Assembly (NCBI RefSeq): GCF_005405205.1
Contig: NZ_BJDP01000006.1
Span: 140,568-204,567 of the forward strand
Reading direction: 5' to 3'
DNA: 64,000 bases
DNA from: Enterococcus pingfangensis
GTDB lineage: Bacteria; Bacillota; Bacilli; Lactobacillales; Enterococcaceae
Shown: positions 17,200 through 26,254 of the stretch, in pieces
Position numbering within the stretch: position 1 is the first letter of the stretch
How the letters are laid out: the number at the start of each line of letters is the position of its first letter
Program-made: the position numbers and the translations under genes
The notes under the pieces: model-generated
Database searches by the model: none
The model's input: only the letters and a program-made list of their open reading frames with translations
Told to the model about the DNA's origin: nothing

Positions 17200-18420
17200 A
17201 TGACAGATTTAGAACAAAATTCGATGGACAATGAGAACGTTTCGATGAAAGCAGCAATGGAAAGTGTGCATGAAGTTCAAGTTGGCGATATTGTTAGAGG
17301 TGAGGTACTCGCCTTAGAAGACAAACAAGTTATCGTGGGCATTGAAGGCGCAGGAGTAGAAGGTGTAGTCCCTGCAAAAGAACTTTCAACATTACCTGTT
17401 GAAGACATCAACGAAGAAGTCAAGGTTGGCGACATTCTTGATTTAGTTGTGATTTCTTCTATTGGAAAAGACAAAGAAAATGGTAGTTATCTTCTTTCTA
17501 AGCGCCGCTTAGATGCAAAAAAAGTTTGGGAAGACATTGAAAAAGAATTCCAAGCTGGAAACATTATCGAAGCACCAGTAACTAGCAGTGTTAAAGGTGG
17601 GTTAGTTGTTGATGTAGGTGTACGTGGTTTTGTCCCAGCATCAATGATCGATGATCATTTTGTTGATGATTTTTCAGTTTACACTGGAAAGACACTGGCA
17701 TTCAAAATCGTTGAGATCGAACCTTCTGAGAATCGTTTGATTCTATCGCACAAAGCGGTCGTTGAAGCCGAAAAATCAGAAAAGAAAAAAGAAATCCTTT
17801 CCGACTTATATGAAGGTCAAGTAATCAAAGGGCAAGTCGCTCGTTTGACCGATTTCGGTGCTTTTGTTGATCTTGGCGGAATTGACGGTTTGGTTCACGT
17901 CTCAGAAATTTCACACAGTCATGTGGCAAAACCAGCAGATGTATTGAGCGTTGGCGAAGAAGTCGAAGTTCAAGTTCTTTCAGTTGATCCAGAAAAAGAA
18001 CGGATTTCATTATCAATCAAAGCCAATCTGCCTGGACCATGGACGGATATCGAAGAAAAAGCCGCTCCAGGTTCTGTCCTTGAAGGAACCGTGAAACGTT
18101 TGACCAGCTTTGGCGCCTTTGTTGAAATTTTCCCAGGAGTCGAAGGCTTGGTGCATATTTCTCAAATCTCTCACAAACATATCGCCACACCACATGAAGT
18201 TTTACATGAAGGCGATCAAGTACAAGTGAAAGTTTTAGAAGTACATCCTGAAGACCATCGTGTGGCTCTTTCAATCAAAGCTTTAGAAGAAAAACCAGAA
18301 GAAGCAAAAGCTGAACCTGTTGAAGAAGAATCTTATGAGTTGCCAGAAGAAAATACTGGATTTACTATGGGAGACATCTTAGGGGATGCATTGAAAGACG
18401 ACTCAGCGGATCAAGAATAA
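17200..18420 (+). CDS. rpsA: S1-repeat protein / 30S ribosomal protein S1 homologue
   Basis: 406 residues with four S1 domains, for example VGDIVRGEVLALEDKQVIVGI, GQVIKGQVARLTDFGAFVDLGG and GSVLEGTVKRLTSFGAFVEIFPG, and an acidic C-terminal tail. This four-domain form is typical of low-GC Firmicutes, where it corresponds to S1/YpfD and is shorter than the six-domain E. coli protein. Expected role is mRNA binding at the ribosome or a related RNA function. ATG 17200 follows GGTGAGGAGGACAAACGGC. Confidence 0.92.
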   Translation: MTDLEQNSMDNENVSMKAAMESVHEVQVGDIVRGEVLALEDKQVIVGIEGAGVEGVVPAKELSTLPVEDINEEVKVGDILDLVVISSIGKDKENGSYLLSKRRLDAKKVWEDIEKEFQAGNIIEAPVTSSVKGGLVVDVGVRGFVPASMIDDHFVDDFSVYTGKTLAFKIVEIEPSENRLILSHKAVVEAEKSEKKKEILSDLYEGQVIKGQVARLTDFGAFVDLGGIDGLVHVSEISHSHVAKPADVLSVGEEVEVQVLSVDPEKERISLSIKANLPGPWTDIEEKAAPGSVLEGTVKRLTSFGAFVEIFPGVEGLVHISQISHKHIATPHEVLHEGDQVQVKVLEVHPEDHRVALSIKALEEKPEEAKAEPVEEESYELPEENTGFTMGDILGDALKDDSADQE

Positions 18421-18427
18421 ACTTTGA

Positions 18428-18460
18428 AGAGCACACCAGGTTGCTGGTGTGTTCTTTTTA
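18428..18460 (+). terminator. First terminator after rpsA
   Basis: AGAGCACACCAG pairs with CTGGTGTGTTCT, followed by TTTT. Confidence 0.85.
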
Positions 18461-18480
18461 TTAATTTAATGAATGAAAAG

Positions 18481-18511
18481 GGCTCCTTCTCTTGCAAGAA
18501 GGAGCTTTCTT
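18481..18511 (+). terminator. Second, tandem terminator after rpsA
   Basis: GCTCCTTCT pairs with AGAAGGAGC around a short loop, followed by TTTCTT. Two hairpins in tandem insulate the highly expressed rpsA from der. Confidence 0.75.
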
Positions 18512-18709
18512 AGTTAAACTAAAGAGAATTTGAAAAAGAGCAGACTAGCCTAATTTTGACGGGATCATTTACAGCGAAGGAACAAAAGGAATCACCCGCA
18601 GTAAAAGAGTCTGGCCAATTAAGAGGATATACGCTAAGAAAATCAAATTTATTCTTTCTGTTCAGAAAAATAAATACATTAATATTAATTAATAGGAACG
18701 AGGTAAGTT

Positions 18710-20020
18710 ATGTCAAATCCTACAATTGCAATCGTTGGCCGCCCGAATGTGGGGAAATCAACATTGTTCAATCGGATCGCCGGAGAACGTATTTCAATCG
18801 TTGAAGATACGCCAGGCGTCACTCGCGACCGAATCTATGCTAAAGGTGAATGGCTGGATCATGAATTTTCAATCATTGATACTGGCGGAATCGATATTAG
18901 CGATGAACCGTTTATGGAACAAATCAAACAACAAGCGCAGATCGCAATCGACGAAGCAGATGTCATTTTGCTTGTCGCAAGCGGCAAAGAAGGCGTGACG
19001 GATGCGGATGAAGCAGTTGCTAAAATTTTATATCGAAGTAAAAAAACAGTCATTTTACTGGTGAACAAAGTCGATAATCCTGAGATGCGAAACGATATTT
19101 ATGAATTTTATTCTCTAGGTTTAGGCGAACCCTATCCAGTATCAGGCAGCCACGGACTTGGTTTAGGCGATGTCTTAGATGAAGCAGTCAAACATTTTCC
19201 TGAAGATAATGAAGATGAAGAAGATCCATCCATTAAATTTAGCTTGATTGGTCGACCAAATGTCGGTAAATCTTCATTGATCAATGCGATTTTAGGGGAA
19301 GATCGAGTAATTGTTTCAGATATCGAAGGAACGACTCGAGATGCGATCGATACACGATTTGTTGGTGAAAATGGTCAAGAGTTTACAATGATCGACACAG
19401 CCGGCATGCGAAAACGCGGAAAAGTATATGAAAATACAGAAAAATATTCTGTTATGCGGGCAATGCGGGCAATCGATCGATCAGATGTCGTTCTAGTGGT
19501 ACTGAACGGAGAAGAAGGCATCCGTGAACAAGACAAACGAATCGCTGGCTACGCTCATGAAGCGGGTCGTGGAGTAATCATCGTAGTCAATAAATGGGAT
19601 CTAGTTGAAAAAGATACTCATACTATGAAAAAATTTGAACAAGAGATCCGGGAAGAATTTGCTTATTTAGATTATGCACCCATCGTTTTTGTTTCAGCTA
19701 TGACCAAACAACGCTTAAATAAAATTCCAACGATGATCGAAGAAGTCAGCATGAATCAAAATCTGCGGATTCCGTCTTCTGTTTTAAATGACATCATTAT
19801 GGATGCAGTGGCAATCAATCCAACGCCGACTGACAAAGGCAAGCGTTTGAAGATCTTCTATGCAACACAAGTTGCCGTGAAGCCACCAACTTTTGTCGTG
19901 TTTGTCAACGAAGAAGAATTGATGCATTTCTCATACGCACGATTTTTAGAAAACCAAATTCGAAAAGCCTTTGAATTTGAAGGAACACCGATAAAAATCA
20001 TCCCTCGGAGAAGAAAATAG
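18710..20020 (+). CDS. der: Ribosome assembly GTPase Der (EngA)
   Basis: 436 residues. Two tandem GTPase domains each begin with GRPNVGKS (near residues 9 and 182) and contain DTGG/DTAG and NKVD/NKWD motifs. A C-terminal KH-like domain ends in a basic IKIIPRRRK. It acts in 50S subunit maturation. The ATG follows AACGAGGTAAGTT. The 290 bases upstream hold two terminators and no convincing gene. Confidence 0.97.
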   Translation: MSNPTIAIVGRPNVGKSTLFNRIAGERISIVEDTPGVTRDRIYAKGEWLDHEFSIIDTGGIDISDEPFMEQIKQQAQIAIDEADVILLVASGKEGVTDADEAVAKILYRSKKTVILLVNKVDNPEMRNDIYEFYSLGLGEPYPVSGSHGLGLGDVLDEAVKHFPEDNEDEEDPSIKFSLIGRPNVGKSSLINAILGEDRVIVSDIEGTTRDAIDTRFVGENGQEFTMIDTAGMRKRGKVYENTEKYSVMRAMRAIDRSDVVLVVLNGEEGIREQDKRIAGYAHEAGRGVIIVVNKWDLVEKDTHTMKKFEQEIREEFAYLDYAPIVFVSAMTKQRLNKIPTMIEEVSMNQNLRIPSSVLNDIIMDAVAINPTPTDKGKRLKIFYATQVAVKPPTFVVFVNEEELMHFSYARFLENQIRKAFEFEGTPIKIIPRRRK

Positions 20021-20110
20021 GATATTTTATCATACTTTTATTTTAGTGACAACAGATTTCGCTGAATGCTAAAACAAGCGTGAATTTTGTGTCATTAATC
20101 GCTAAAAACC

Positions 20111-20139
20111 TTGCTAACATAAGGTTCTTATGCTATCGT
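20111..20139 (+). promoter_or_regulatory. Possible promoter of hup
   Basis: TTGCTA (20111-20116), 17 bases, then TGC-TATCGT (extended -10, 20134-20139), about 110 bases before the HU gene. The -10 departs from consensus at two positions. Confidence 0.4.
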
Positions 20140-20248
20140 TATAAAAGAATATTGACCAAATCAATATTTATTTACTGGTAACTGGACCACTCAGTTATCG
20201 GTTAGTGTTCAGATTTCAATACTCATTTCTCAGGAGGTGAATTCATTC

Positions 20249-20524
20249 ATGGCAAACAAAGCAGAATTGATCGAAAAAGTTGCAGCAGCTACTGACTTAA
20301 CTAAGAAAGACGCTACCGCTGCTGTCGATGCTGTATTTTCAACTATCCAAGACGCATTAGCTGAAGGTGAGAAAGTTCAATTAATCGGCTTCGGTAACTT
20401 TGAAGTACGTGAACGTGCGGCCCGCAAAGGACGTAACCCACAAACTGGTGAAGAAATCGAAATCCCAGCAAGCAAAGTACCTGCGTTCAAACCAGGTAAA
20501 GCGTTAAAAGATGCAGTGAAGTAA
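20249..20524 (+). CDS. hup: DNA-binding protein HU
   Basis: 91 residues, the normal HU length; nucleoid protein that bends DNA. The signature [21 protein letters not shown] and the DNA-binding arm [23 protein letters not shown] are intact. ATG 20249 is chosen ([12 protein letters not shown]) because CAGGAGGTGAATTCATTC precedes it; an earlier in-frame start would overlap that site. It has its own leader and terminator, consistent with strong independent expression. Confidence 0.96.
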   Translation: MANKAELIEKVAAATDLTKKDATAAVDAVFSTIQDALAEGEKVQLIGFGNFEVRERAARKGRNPQTGEEIEIPASKVPAFKPGKALKDAVK

Positions 20525-20534
20525 TTGCGAAGGT

Positions 20535-20577
20535 TAACCCGTTGTGGCTCTAAGGCTGCAGCGGGTTTTCTTTTTTC
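20535..20577 (+). terminator. Terminator after hup
   Basis: AACCCG-t-TG-tg-GC pairs with GC-tg-CA-g-CGGGTT, followed by TTCTTTTTT. Confidence 0.85.
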
Positions 20578-20610
20578 CATAAACTTAAAAGGGGCAGAAA
20601 AGAGGCAATA

Positions 20611-20630
20611 ACTGTACAGAAGTGTACAGT
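20611..20630. repeat. Perfect inverted repeat, possible operator
   Basis: ACTGTACA-GAAG-TGTACAGT, two 8-base arms with a 4-base spacer. There is no T run, so it is not a terminator. The arms are typical in size for a dimeric regulator site, but no adjacent regulator gene is present. Confidence 0.45.
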
Positions 20631-20738
20631 CCAAAATGTTCAGTCCTCAAGAAATTGTGGTTCTCATGATTTGATGTGAATGTACACCAATTGTTAAATG
20701 GTAGAAACTCGCACTATCTTAAATAGAAATTATCGAAG

Positions 20739-20767
20739 AGGATGTGGCAAAAGTCTTGTCACATCCT
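20739..20767 (+). terminator. Hairpin of the TGACAA/TTGTCA family
   Basis: AGGATGTG-g-CAA pairs with TTG-t-CACATCCT around AAGTC. The following GTTTGT is a weak T run. Related hairpins occur at 30458, 60055 and 61364. Confidence 0.55.
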
Positions 20768-20981
20768 GTTTGTATTGGTGGATGCGTAGCTTTTAGAATA
20801 AAAAATGGTATATAAAGGGATACAAAAATTAATTTCTAGTTCAATGTAAAAATAGCTGACAGCTGTCAAAAGTTGAGCAGGCCTTCCAGTGTCATTTCAT
20901 TTTTCTTGAGAGTAGACGGCGGGAGCCTTTTCACGGTACTATAAACAAAAGGAAAATTTTTACAAAAATGAAAGCAGAAAT

Positions 20982-21485
20982 GTGGGAAAAAAGATGGAGT
21001 ATCCTTTATTACCAAAACAAATGCCGCAACGAATCAAAGCGGTCTGGCGTAAAAATAACTATGTGACGATGGGGATTTTTCTCTTGCTGGGTATTGCAGG
21101 AACCGCGGCATTGGTCTGGTTCGATCAATTTAAAGGGATTTTTAGCGGGCTTATGATTGCTTATTTTGTGCTCCTTGGATTGATCTTTGTGCTGTTGATG
21201 GCACTCATTCCTTATCGTTATATGTTTCATCGTTATGAGATCACGACAGAAGATATTGCTTTTCAAAAGGGATTTATTTTTCGATCGATCACGTATGTTC
21301 CGTTGAATCGAATTCAACATGTAGAGACAGAACAAGGCCCTTTTTTAAGACAAGAAAACTTGATGGAAATTGTCATTCATACCGCGGCAACTAGTCATCA
21401 TCTTGCAGGCTTGGATATGCAAGAAGCCATGGCTTTGCGCCAGCAGATCATCGAGCTAGTAAAGGCGGCGAAAGAAGATGTCTGA
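20982..21485 (+). CDS. ydbS: YdbS-like PH-domain membrane protein
   Basis: 167 residues: two membrane helices (MGIFLLLGIAGTAALVWF, MIAYFVLLGLIFVLLMALIPY) followed by one bPH2 domain (YEITTEDIAFQKGFIFRSITYVPLNRIQHVE). It overlaps the next gene by eight bases, and the pair matches Bacillus ydbS-ydbT, which is linked to resistance against some bacteriocins. The start is uncertain: GTG 20982 or ATG 20994, neither with a strong ribosome site. Confidence 0.8.
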   Translation: MGKKMEYPLLPKQMPQRIKAVWRKNNYVTMGIFLLLGIAGTAALVWFDQFKGIFSGLMIAYFVLLGLIFVLLMALIPYRYMFHRYEITTEDIAFQKGFIFRSITYVPLNRIQHVETEQGPFLRQENLMEIVIHTAATSHHLAGLDMQEAMALRQQIIELVKAAKEDV

Positions 21486-22941
21486 GAAGAAAAGATTCCA
21501 TCCATTGGCGATCCTGATTTTTCTATTGAAGGGGATCAGGACTTGGTTCTTTTTACTAGTCTTGTTGATTATTAATGGCTGGATCTACACACTTTATGGA
21601 AAATTAGCAGCGGCAGCACTAGTCTTATTGATCATCGGATCAGCGATAGCAAATTATTTTTCGCAAGCTTATCAGATTTCTTCGGAGAAAATCATTATTT
21701 ATCAAGGAATTTTTCGTAAACATGAAATTGATATTCCTTATGATCGAATCCAAACTATCAAGCAAAGACAATGGTTCTTTTTTCAACCGTTTCATGTGGT
21801 CCAACTGCTGATCGAAACAGCGGGAGGCGAGGCTGGCAAAGCCGAAGCTTCCTTGCCGGCAGTCACTGAAGAATTGATCCAAGTGATTGAAGAATATCGG
21901 ATGCAAGAAAAAGTAATGAAAGAACCGATTTCAGAAACGGCGGCAGCAAAAAGTGCTGTTACAGCGGAACCTGTTTATGTCCATCAAACAACCAATGGTC
22001 AAATTCTTTTGTTTGGTTTGACTGATCTGAGTATTTTGGCAGCGGCAGTAACATTGATCGCATTTTTATATGATTTTATTCCTGATGATTGGCTCAATCA
22101 AGCGGTGTCTACCTCTGAGCGTTTGCTGCAAGCAGATTGGGTCGTGCTGGTAGGCTTGGGGTTATTTCTTTTATTAGTGCTGGCAGCCGTTTCTATCGCC
22201 AAGAATTTTTTACAGTATTACAATTTTAAAGTCAGCAGATATGGGAAAAATCTTATGATCGAGAGCGGCTTATTAGAGCGGCGTGTTCAAAAAATTCCGT
22301 TGCAAAAAATTCAAGGAATCAAAATCCGCCAGCAAATTTTACGGCGGCTGTTTGGGATATCCACGGTGGAATTGTTATTAGCCGGTGGTCAAGAAGAAGA
22401 AAAAGATATCAGTAAAAAACTTTATTTTTTACCGATTGTTTTTGATCAGCAGTTGTTTGAAAGTCTTGACTCATTGTTGCCAGAATGGGCATTTGATCCT
22501 CCCAAGATTCAGTATGTTTCGCGCAAGAGATTATGGTATTTCTGGCGCTGGATCTTATTAGCGGCGGTACCAATCATCGGTATCGGCTATTACTTTAATC
22601 GCTGGTTAGCGGTTGGCGGAATAGTGATAGCGGTAATTTTACTGCTTTTTGCTTGGCTGGAAGCGCATTTTCAAGGTTACGCACTGCAAACAGATACTCG
22701 CTTGTGCGTACAGACCTTCGCTGGCTTTTCAAAAGTCCAAACTTTTGTGGAACAAAGAAAAATCCAAGCCTTTTCAGAACGAACAACTTGGCGGCTTTAT
22801 CCTAAAAAAATTGGTCACGTCAGTTTTTGGCTGAAAACAGGAACAACACCGGAAAAAATTTCGTTGAGTTTCATCGATTGGACAGACATCACTGAAATAA
22901 AACAGTTCTTTTTGAAAGAGAAAACGTTCAATCGCTACTAA
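21478..22941 (+). CDS. ydbT: YdbT-like protein with repeated PH domains
   Basis: 487 residues with several pairs of membrane helices alternating with three bPH2-type domains (around YQISSEKIIIYQGIFRKHEIDIPYDRIQ, FKVSRYGKNLMIESGLLERRVQKIPLQKIQ, and a divergent third near the C-terminus). A coiled, Ala-rich stretch near residue 160 separates domains. It overlaps ydbS and is presumably its partner in the membrane. The molecular function is unknown; I infer a YdbS-YdbT complex from the overlap and shared domain. Confidence 0.82.
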   Translation: MSEKKRFHPLAILIFLLKGIRTWFFLLVLLIINGWIYTLYGKLAAAALVLLIIGSAIANYFSQAYQISSEKIIIYQGIFRKHEIDIPYDRIQTIKQRQWFFFQPFHVVQLLIETAGGEAGKAEASLPAVTEELIQVIEEYRMQEKVMKEPISETAAAKSAVTAEPVYVHQTTNGQILLFGLTDLSILAAAVTLIAFLYDFIPDDWLNQAVSTSERLLQADWVVLVGLGLFLLLVLAAVSIAKNFLQYYNFKVSRYGKNLMIESGLLERRVQKIPLQKIQGIKIRQQILRRLFGISTVELLLAGGQEEEKDISKKLYFLPIVFDQQLFESLDSLLPEWAFDPPKIQYVSRKRLWYFWRWILLAAVPIIGIGYYFNRWLAVGGIVIAVILLLFAWLEAHFQGYALQTDTRLCVQTFAGFSKVQTFVEQRKIQAFSERTTWRLYPKKIGHVSFWLKTGTTPEKISLSFIDWTDITEIKQFFLKEKTFNRY

Positions 22942-23119
22942 AAAAGAAAAAATTGGCAGTTCGATCAGTTTTTGACGGGAAATCGAAATTGAATCAAATA
23001 TTATTCCTTAGATTGTTATTTTATTTGCTTTAACCTCTATTTTTCAATTTACGAAAGATCTTCATTAGGATAAAATAAAGATAGAAGATCTAGTGGAAAA
23101 AGGAAAAGAAGGTGAAACA

Positions 23120-23797
23120 ATGTCAAAGGAAAGATTATTTTATGTTAAAAAGAATGATTCTTGGCATTCATACGAATTTCTAGCGCAACGAAAAAATGAT
23201 CCGAAATGGCGGCAAGCTTTTTTAGAGGCTGAAACACTACTGGATCAAGAAGACAAACGCAGAAAGCGGCGTAATTTTATCGTATTAGTGGTGACAATTC
23301 CAGTAGTGCTGCTCGCAGTATTGGTCGGATTATATTTTTATGGATCAACTGATGAAGGCACTGTTTCGAAGCGGCAAGTCACGTTGAATGAATCGACCAC
23401 GGCTTCGACTGAAACGACGGCGGCAACAGAATCAACGGAAGCAGCTGAGGTGGGACAAGTATTAACAACACCTTGGGGCGAACAGGTCACAGTGTTGCGA
23501 GTCTTAGCGAATGGCGAGCGAGTCATCAGGGAAGGTACGTCAGAATCTGATCTGAACAATGATGGGGTATTGACCTTTGAAGAATTGTCGCAGGCAGAAG
23601 AAGCGGCAAACCAAGCCAATCAGCAGTATTATCAGCAAGAACAAAACAATCAGCTGCAGCCAAGTCAGCAACAAACGCCGCAGCAAACTGAGACGGTACA
23701 GGAAAATCAACAAGAGACCCAGCCAAGTCAGACAATCGAACAGCAGACACCGGCATCTCAAGCAGAGACACCTGTACAAAATCAAACGACACCATAA
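23120..23797 (+). CDS. Single-pass membrane protein with one EF-hand and Gln-rich tail
   Basis: 225 residues, function unrecognised. A charged cytoplasmic N-terminus (YVKKNDSWHSYEF) precedes a membrane segment at ~53-75, a Ser/Thr/Glu linker, and a short globular part containing a textbook EF-hand loop D144-L-N-N-D-G-V-L-T-F-E-E155 (Ca ligands at 1, 3, 5, 9 and 12). The last ~70 residues are mostly Gln, Asn, Thr and Pro. Topology puts the EF-hand outside the cell. ATG 23120 follows AGAAGGTGAAACA. It stands alone between ydbT and the AroB-like gene. Confidence 0.7.
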   Translation: MSKERLFYVKKNDSWHSYEFLAQRKNDPKWRQAFLEAETLLDQEDKRRKRRNFIVLVVTIPVVLLAVLVGLYFYGSTDEGTVSKRQVTLNESTTASTETTAATESTEAAEVGQVLTTPWGEQVTVLRVLANGERVIREGTSESDLNNDGVLTFEELSQAEEAANQANQQYYQQEQNNQLQPSQQQTPQQTETVQENQQETQPSQTIEQQTPASQAETPVQNQTTP

Positions 23798-23943
23798 AAA
23801 ATAATTACTAAAAAGTTCAATGACAGAATCAGTTAAAACCTCGTTTTTTTAATAAAGAGTGAAAATCTTAGTCAGCCTCTTGTACATTTGTTGCGGGAGG
23901 TTTTTTTGTAGTATAAAATAAAGAAAACAAGGTGGTGAGCGAG

Positions 23944-24996
23944 ATGGAAGTCGCCTATCAACACAAAGAGAATGCGACGCTGATTATTTATGGTGAAACG
24001 GTCGCTTCAATGATGCGAAAAAAGAACTTGGAAAATAAACAAATTCTTTTTTGTGGCAATCAACGCTACTATGATTTATATGCGGAGAAGCTGCGTCAAT
24101 TTGTACCTAAAACAAGTTCTCATGAATGGTTTATTACACCTAATAACCGGTACTGCAATACGCTGGAAAATTTTCAAGAACTGATCCATTTTCTTGATCG
24201 ATTCAGCCGGCAAAAAGAGACTCTTTTTCTGGGGATCGGCAATGAAGGTGTGATCGAGCTCTTAGGCTTTGTTCACCACGTGACGAATTTGCAAGCAGAG
24301 TTGTGTTTTTTACCGGTATCATTGCGTTCGTTCGCACAAAGTTTGACTTTTTCAGATCAGATCGTTTCTAATAAAAATATGATGACGGTGATGGAAATTG
24401 AAGAAGTTCCAGAAAGTATCTTATTTGACCACACGTTGGCGGATCAACAAACAACTGGGAAAATGGTCGATCTCTTGACCCTGATTCGTTGCGGGATTGT
24501 TAGCGACTATTCCTTTTTACAAAGTTTATATGTGAATTTTCCGACTCGCGAGGCCCTTTTACAGCATTCTTTTTCGGCTTTCAGCGAAAATCTGATCAAT
24601 TATTACCAGTTAAATAGCGAACAATTGCGTGATTTCGGTAAAACTTTTGAGAAAGCTTTTTTTCAAACGGAGAACGGCTCGTTACTCTCAAATAGTATGA
24701 AGACGATGTTTGGTTTGTTGTTTGAATTGGGCTGGAATATCACCGCAAGCGATCTTCATTTCAATTTTAAAAATTTTATGATATGGTTGGTGCGATTAGG
24801 ATTTCCAATCGTTGTTCCGACAGGGATCTCGCTCGCTGATTATGGTCAGCAAGTGATCGCTTTAGCACAAGAAAAACCGTTGGCTGGATTGGTTCAAATC
24901 GGAAAAGTCGGCGCAAAGAAACTGCCGACTCAGAAAGAATTGCTTCAAACATTTGAAGCGTATCAAAAAATCGTAACAGAGATCAGGGGAGAATAG
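23944..24996 (+). CDS. Degenerate 3-dehydroquinate synthase-like protein
   Basis: 350 residues. The fold of AroB can be traced: an N-terminal nucleotide-binding half (LYAEKLRQF; LFLGIGNEGVIELLGFVHHVTN in place of GGGVVGDLAGFVA) and a helical C-terminal half. Key catalytic parts are missing: the GGKTGVN loop is replaced around QIVSNKNMM, and the metal-binding NFGHTxGHA and HGEAV motifs have no His equivalents (FELGWNITA). So it is probably not an active DHQ synthase. ATG 23944 follows AAGGTGGTGAGCGAG. It is followed immediately by a YpiA-like TPR gene and ypiB, which in Bacillus lie at the end of the aro operon; this supports an AroB origin. Confidence 0.6.
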   Translation: MEVAYQHKENATLIIYGETVASMMRKKNLENKQILFCGNQRYYDLYAEKLRQFVPKTSSHEWFITPNNRYCNTLENFQELIHFLDRFSRQKETLFLGIGNEGVIELLGFVHHVTNLQAELCFLPVSLRSFAQSLTFSDQIVSNKNMMTVMEIEEVPESILFDHTLADQQTTGKMVDLLTLIRCGIVSDYSFLQSLYVNFPTREALLQHSFSAFSENLINYYQLNSEQLRDFGKTFEKAFFQTENGSLLSNSMKTMFGLLFELGWNITASDLHFNFKNFMIWLVRLGFPIVVPTGISLADYGQQVIALAQEKPLAGLVQIGKVGAKKLPTQKELLQTFEAYQKIVTEIRGE

Positions 24997-26241
24997 ATGT
25001 CAAGTTATAGTGAAAAAATGCTCGCAGCATTAAGAGCTGAAGAGTTAGCAAAAGCCAATCAACTGTTTGAAGAGGCATTAAAAAAAGATGAGCCTGAAAT
25101 ACTTGCAAGTTTTGCCGAAGAATTGCAGGCATTAGGTTTTCTCGATGAAGCAAAACAAGTTTTACTAAAACTTTCAGCAGATTTTCCAACAGAAGATGTT
25201 TTTTATCTTTCTTTAGCGGAGATCGCAATCGAAAATGATGATATCGACAGTGCGTTCGATTATTTAGAGCGGATCAATCCAACAAGTGAAAATTACTTAG
25301 AAAGTTTGTTAGTGACGGCTGATTTGTATCAAGTGTTGGGGATTCCTGAAGTCAGCGAAGCAAAATTATTGCAAGCAAAAACGATTGCACCGGAAGAACC
25401 GTTGATCACCTTTGCGTTGGCGGAATTACACTTTTCTACTAGTCAATTAGGCGAAGCAATCAATGAATATGGTCAACTTCAAAAACAAGGTATCGAAGAG
25501 CTGGCAAATATTTCCATTGATGAACGGATCGGTTCAGCCTACAGTATGATGGGCGGGCTTGAAGAAGCACTTCCATTTTTAGAGCGGGCGTTGGAAAAAG
25601 AGCGCACATCTGATCGGTTATTCCAACTGGGTTTCACTTATTATCAATTAAAAGATTATCAAAAAGCGATCAATTACTTACAAGAGTTGATCACGCTTGA
25701 TCCGCAATATCAAAGTGGTTATTACTACCTTGCCGATAGTTTGAAAGAAGAAGAGCTGTTAGAAGAAGCATTACTCGCAGCTGAAGAAGGCATCAAAGAA
25801 AATCCTTACCAAGTAGAATTATTGCACTTGGCTTCTGAGATCGCGTACCGTCTGCGAGACAGCAAAAAAGCCGAAGAATTATTACTGCAAGCACTTGAGA
25901 GCGGTGAAAAATCCGACGAAACATTGTTGACGTTAAGCAACCTGTATTTGAATGAAGAACAGTTTGACAAAGCAATTGAAATGATTGGCCAGATGGATGA
26001 GAAAGACAATCCTTATGCTGAATGGAATTTGGCCCAAGCGTATAATGAATCAGAAGATTTTGAAGCTGCCCGAACGCATTACCAACAAGCATATGAAGAC
26101 TTGGCTCATGAACCAGATTTCTTAAAAGCTTATGGCCTTTTCTTACGCGAAGATGGTCAAATAGAATTGGCGCGCACCGTTCTGACAAATTATTTACAAT
26201 TAGAACCAGGAGATTTAGAGGTACAATCATTACTAGAATAA
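24997..26241 (+). CDS. ypiA: TPR-repeat protein (YpiA-like)
   Basis: 414 residues of tandem tetratricopeptide repeats from near the N-terminus to the end, for example DRLFQLGFTYYQLKDYQKAINYLQELITLDPQ. The composition is strongly acidic and there is no signal peptide or membrane segment, so it is probably a cytoplasmic scaffold. Its partners are unknown. The start codon directly follows the stop of the AroB-like gene, and ypiB follows 13 bases later, so the three are probably one transcript. Confidence 0.85.
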   Translation: MSSYSEKMLAALRAEELAKANQLFEEALKKDEPEILASFAEELQALGFLDEAKQVLLKLSADFPTEDVFYLSLAEIAIENDDIDSAFDYLERINPTSENYLESLLVTADLYQVLGIPEVSEAKLLQAKTIAPEEPLITFALAELHFSTSQLGEAINEYGQLQKQGIEELANISIDERIGSAYSMMGGLEEALPFLERALEKERTSDRLFQLGFTYYQLKDYQKAINYLQELITLDPQYQSGYYYLADSLKEEELLEEALLAAEEGIKENPYQVELLHLASEIAYRLRDSKKAEELLLQALESGEKSDETLLTLSNLYLNEEQFDKAIEMIGQMDEKDNPYAEWNLAQAYNESEDFEAARTHYQQAYEDLAHEPDFLKAYGLFLREDGQIELARTVLTNYLQLEPGDLEVQSLLE

Positions 26242-26254
26242 AGAGGTGAAGAAA

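Larger units (their letters stand above)
20578..20981. other. Intergenic region of ~400 bases without a gene
   Basis: It holds a palindrome at 20611-20630, a hairpin at 20739-20767, and AT-rich sequence before ydbS. I find no coding frame with a ribosome site and no recognised RNA. A promoter for ydbST presumably lies in the last 150 bases, but I could not place it with confidence. Confidence 0.6.

Noticed and set aside
18556..18804. Small open frame before and overlapping der
   Set aside because: It has no ribosome site, an unnatural composition, and overlaps the start of der in another frame.
20611..20630. CopY-type cop box (TACANNTGTA)
   Set aside because: The spacing between TACA and TGTA is four bases rather than two, and no copper genes are nearby.
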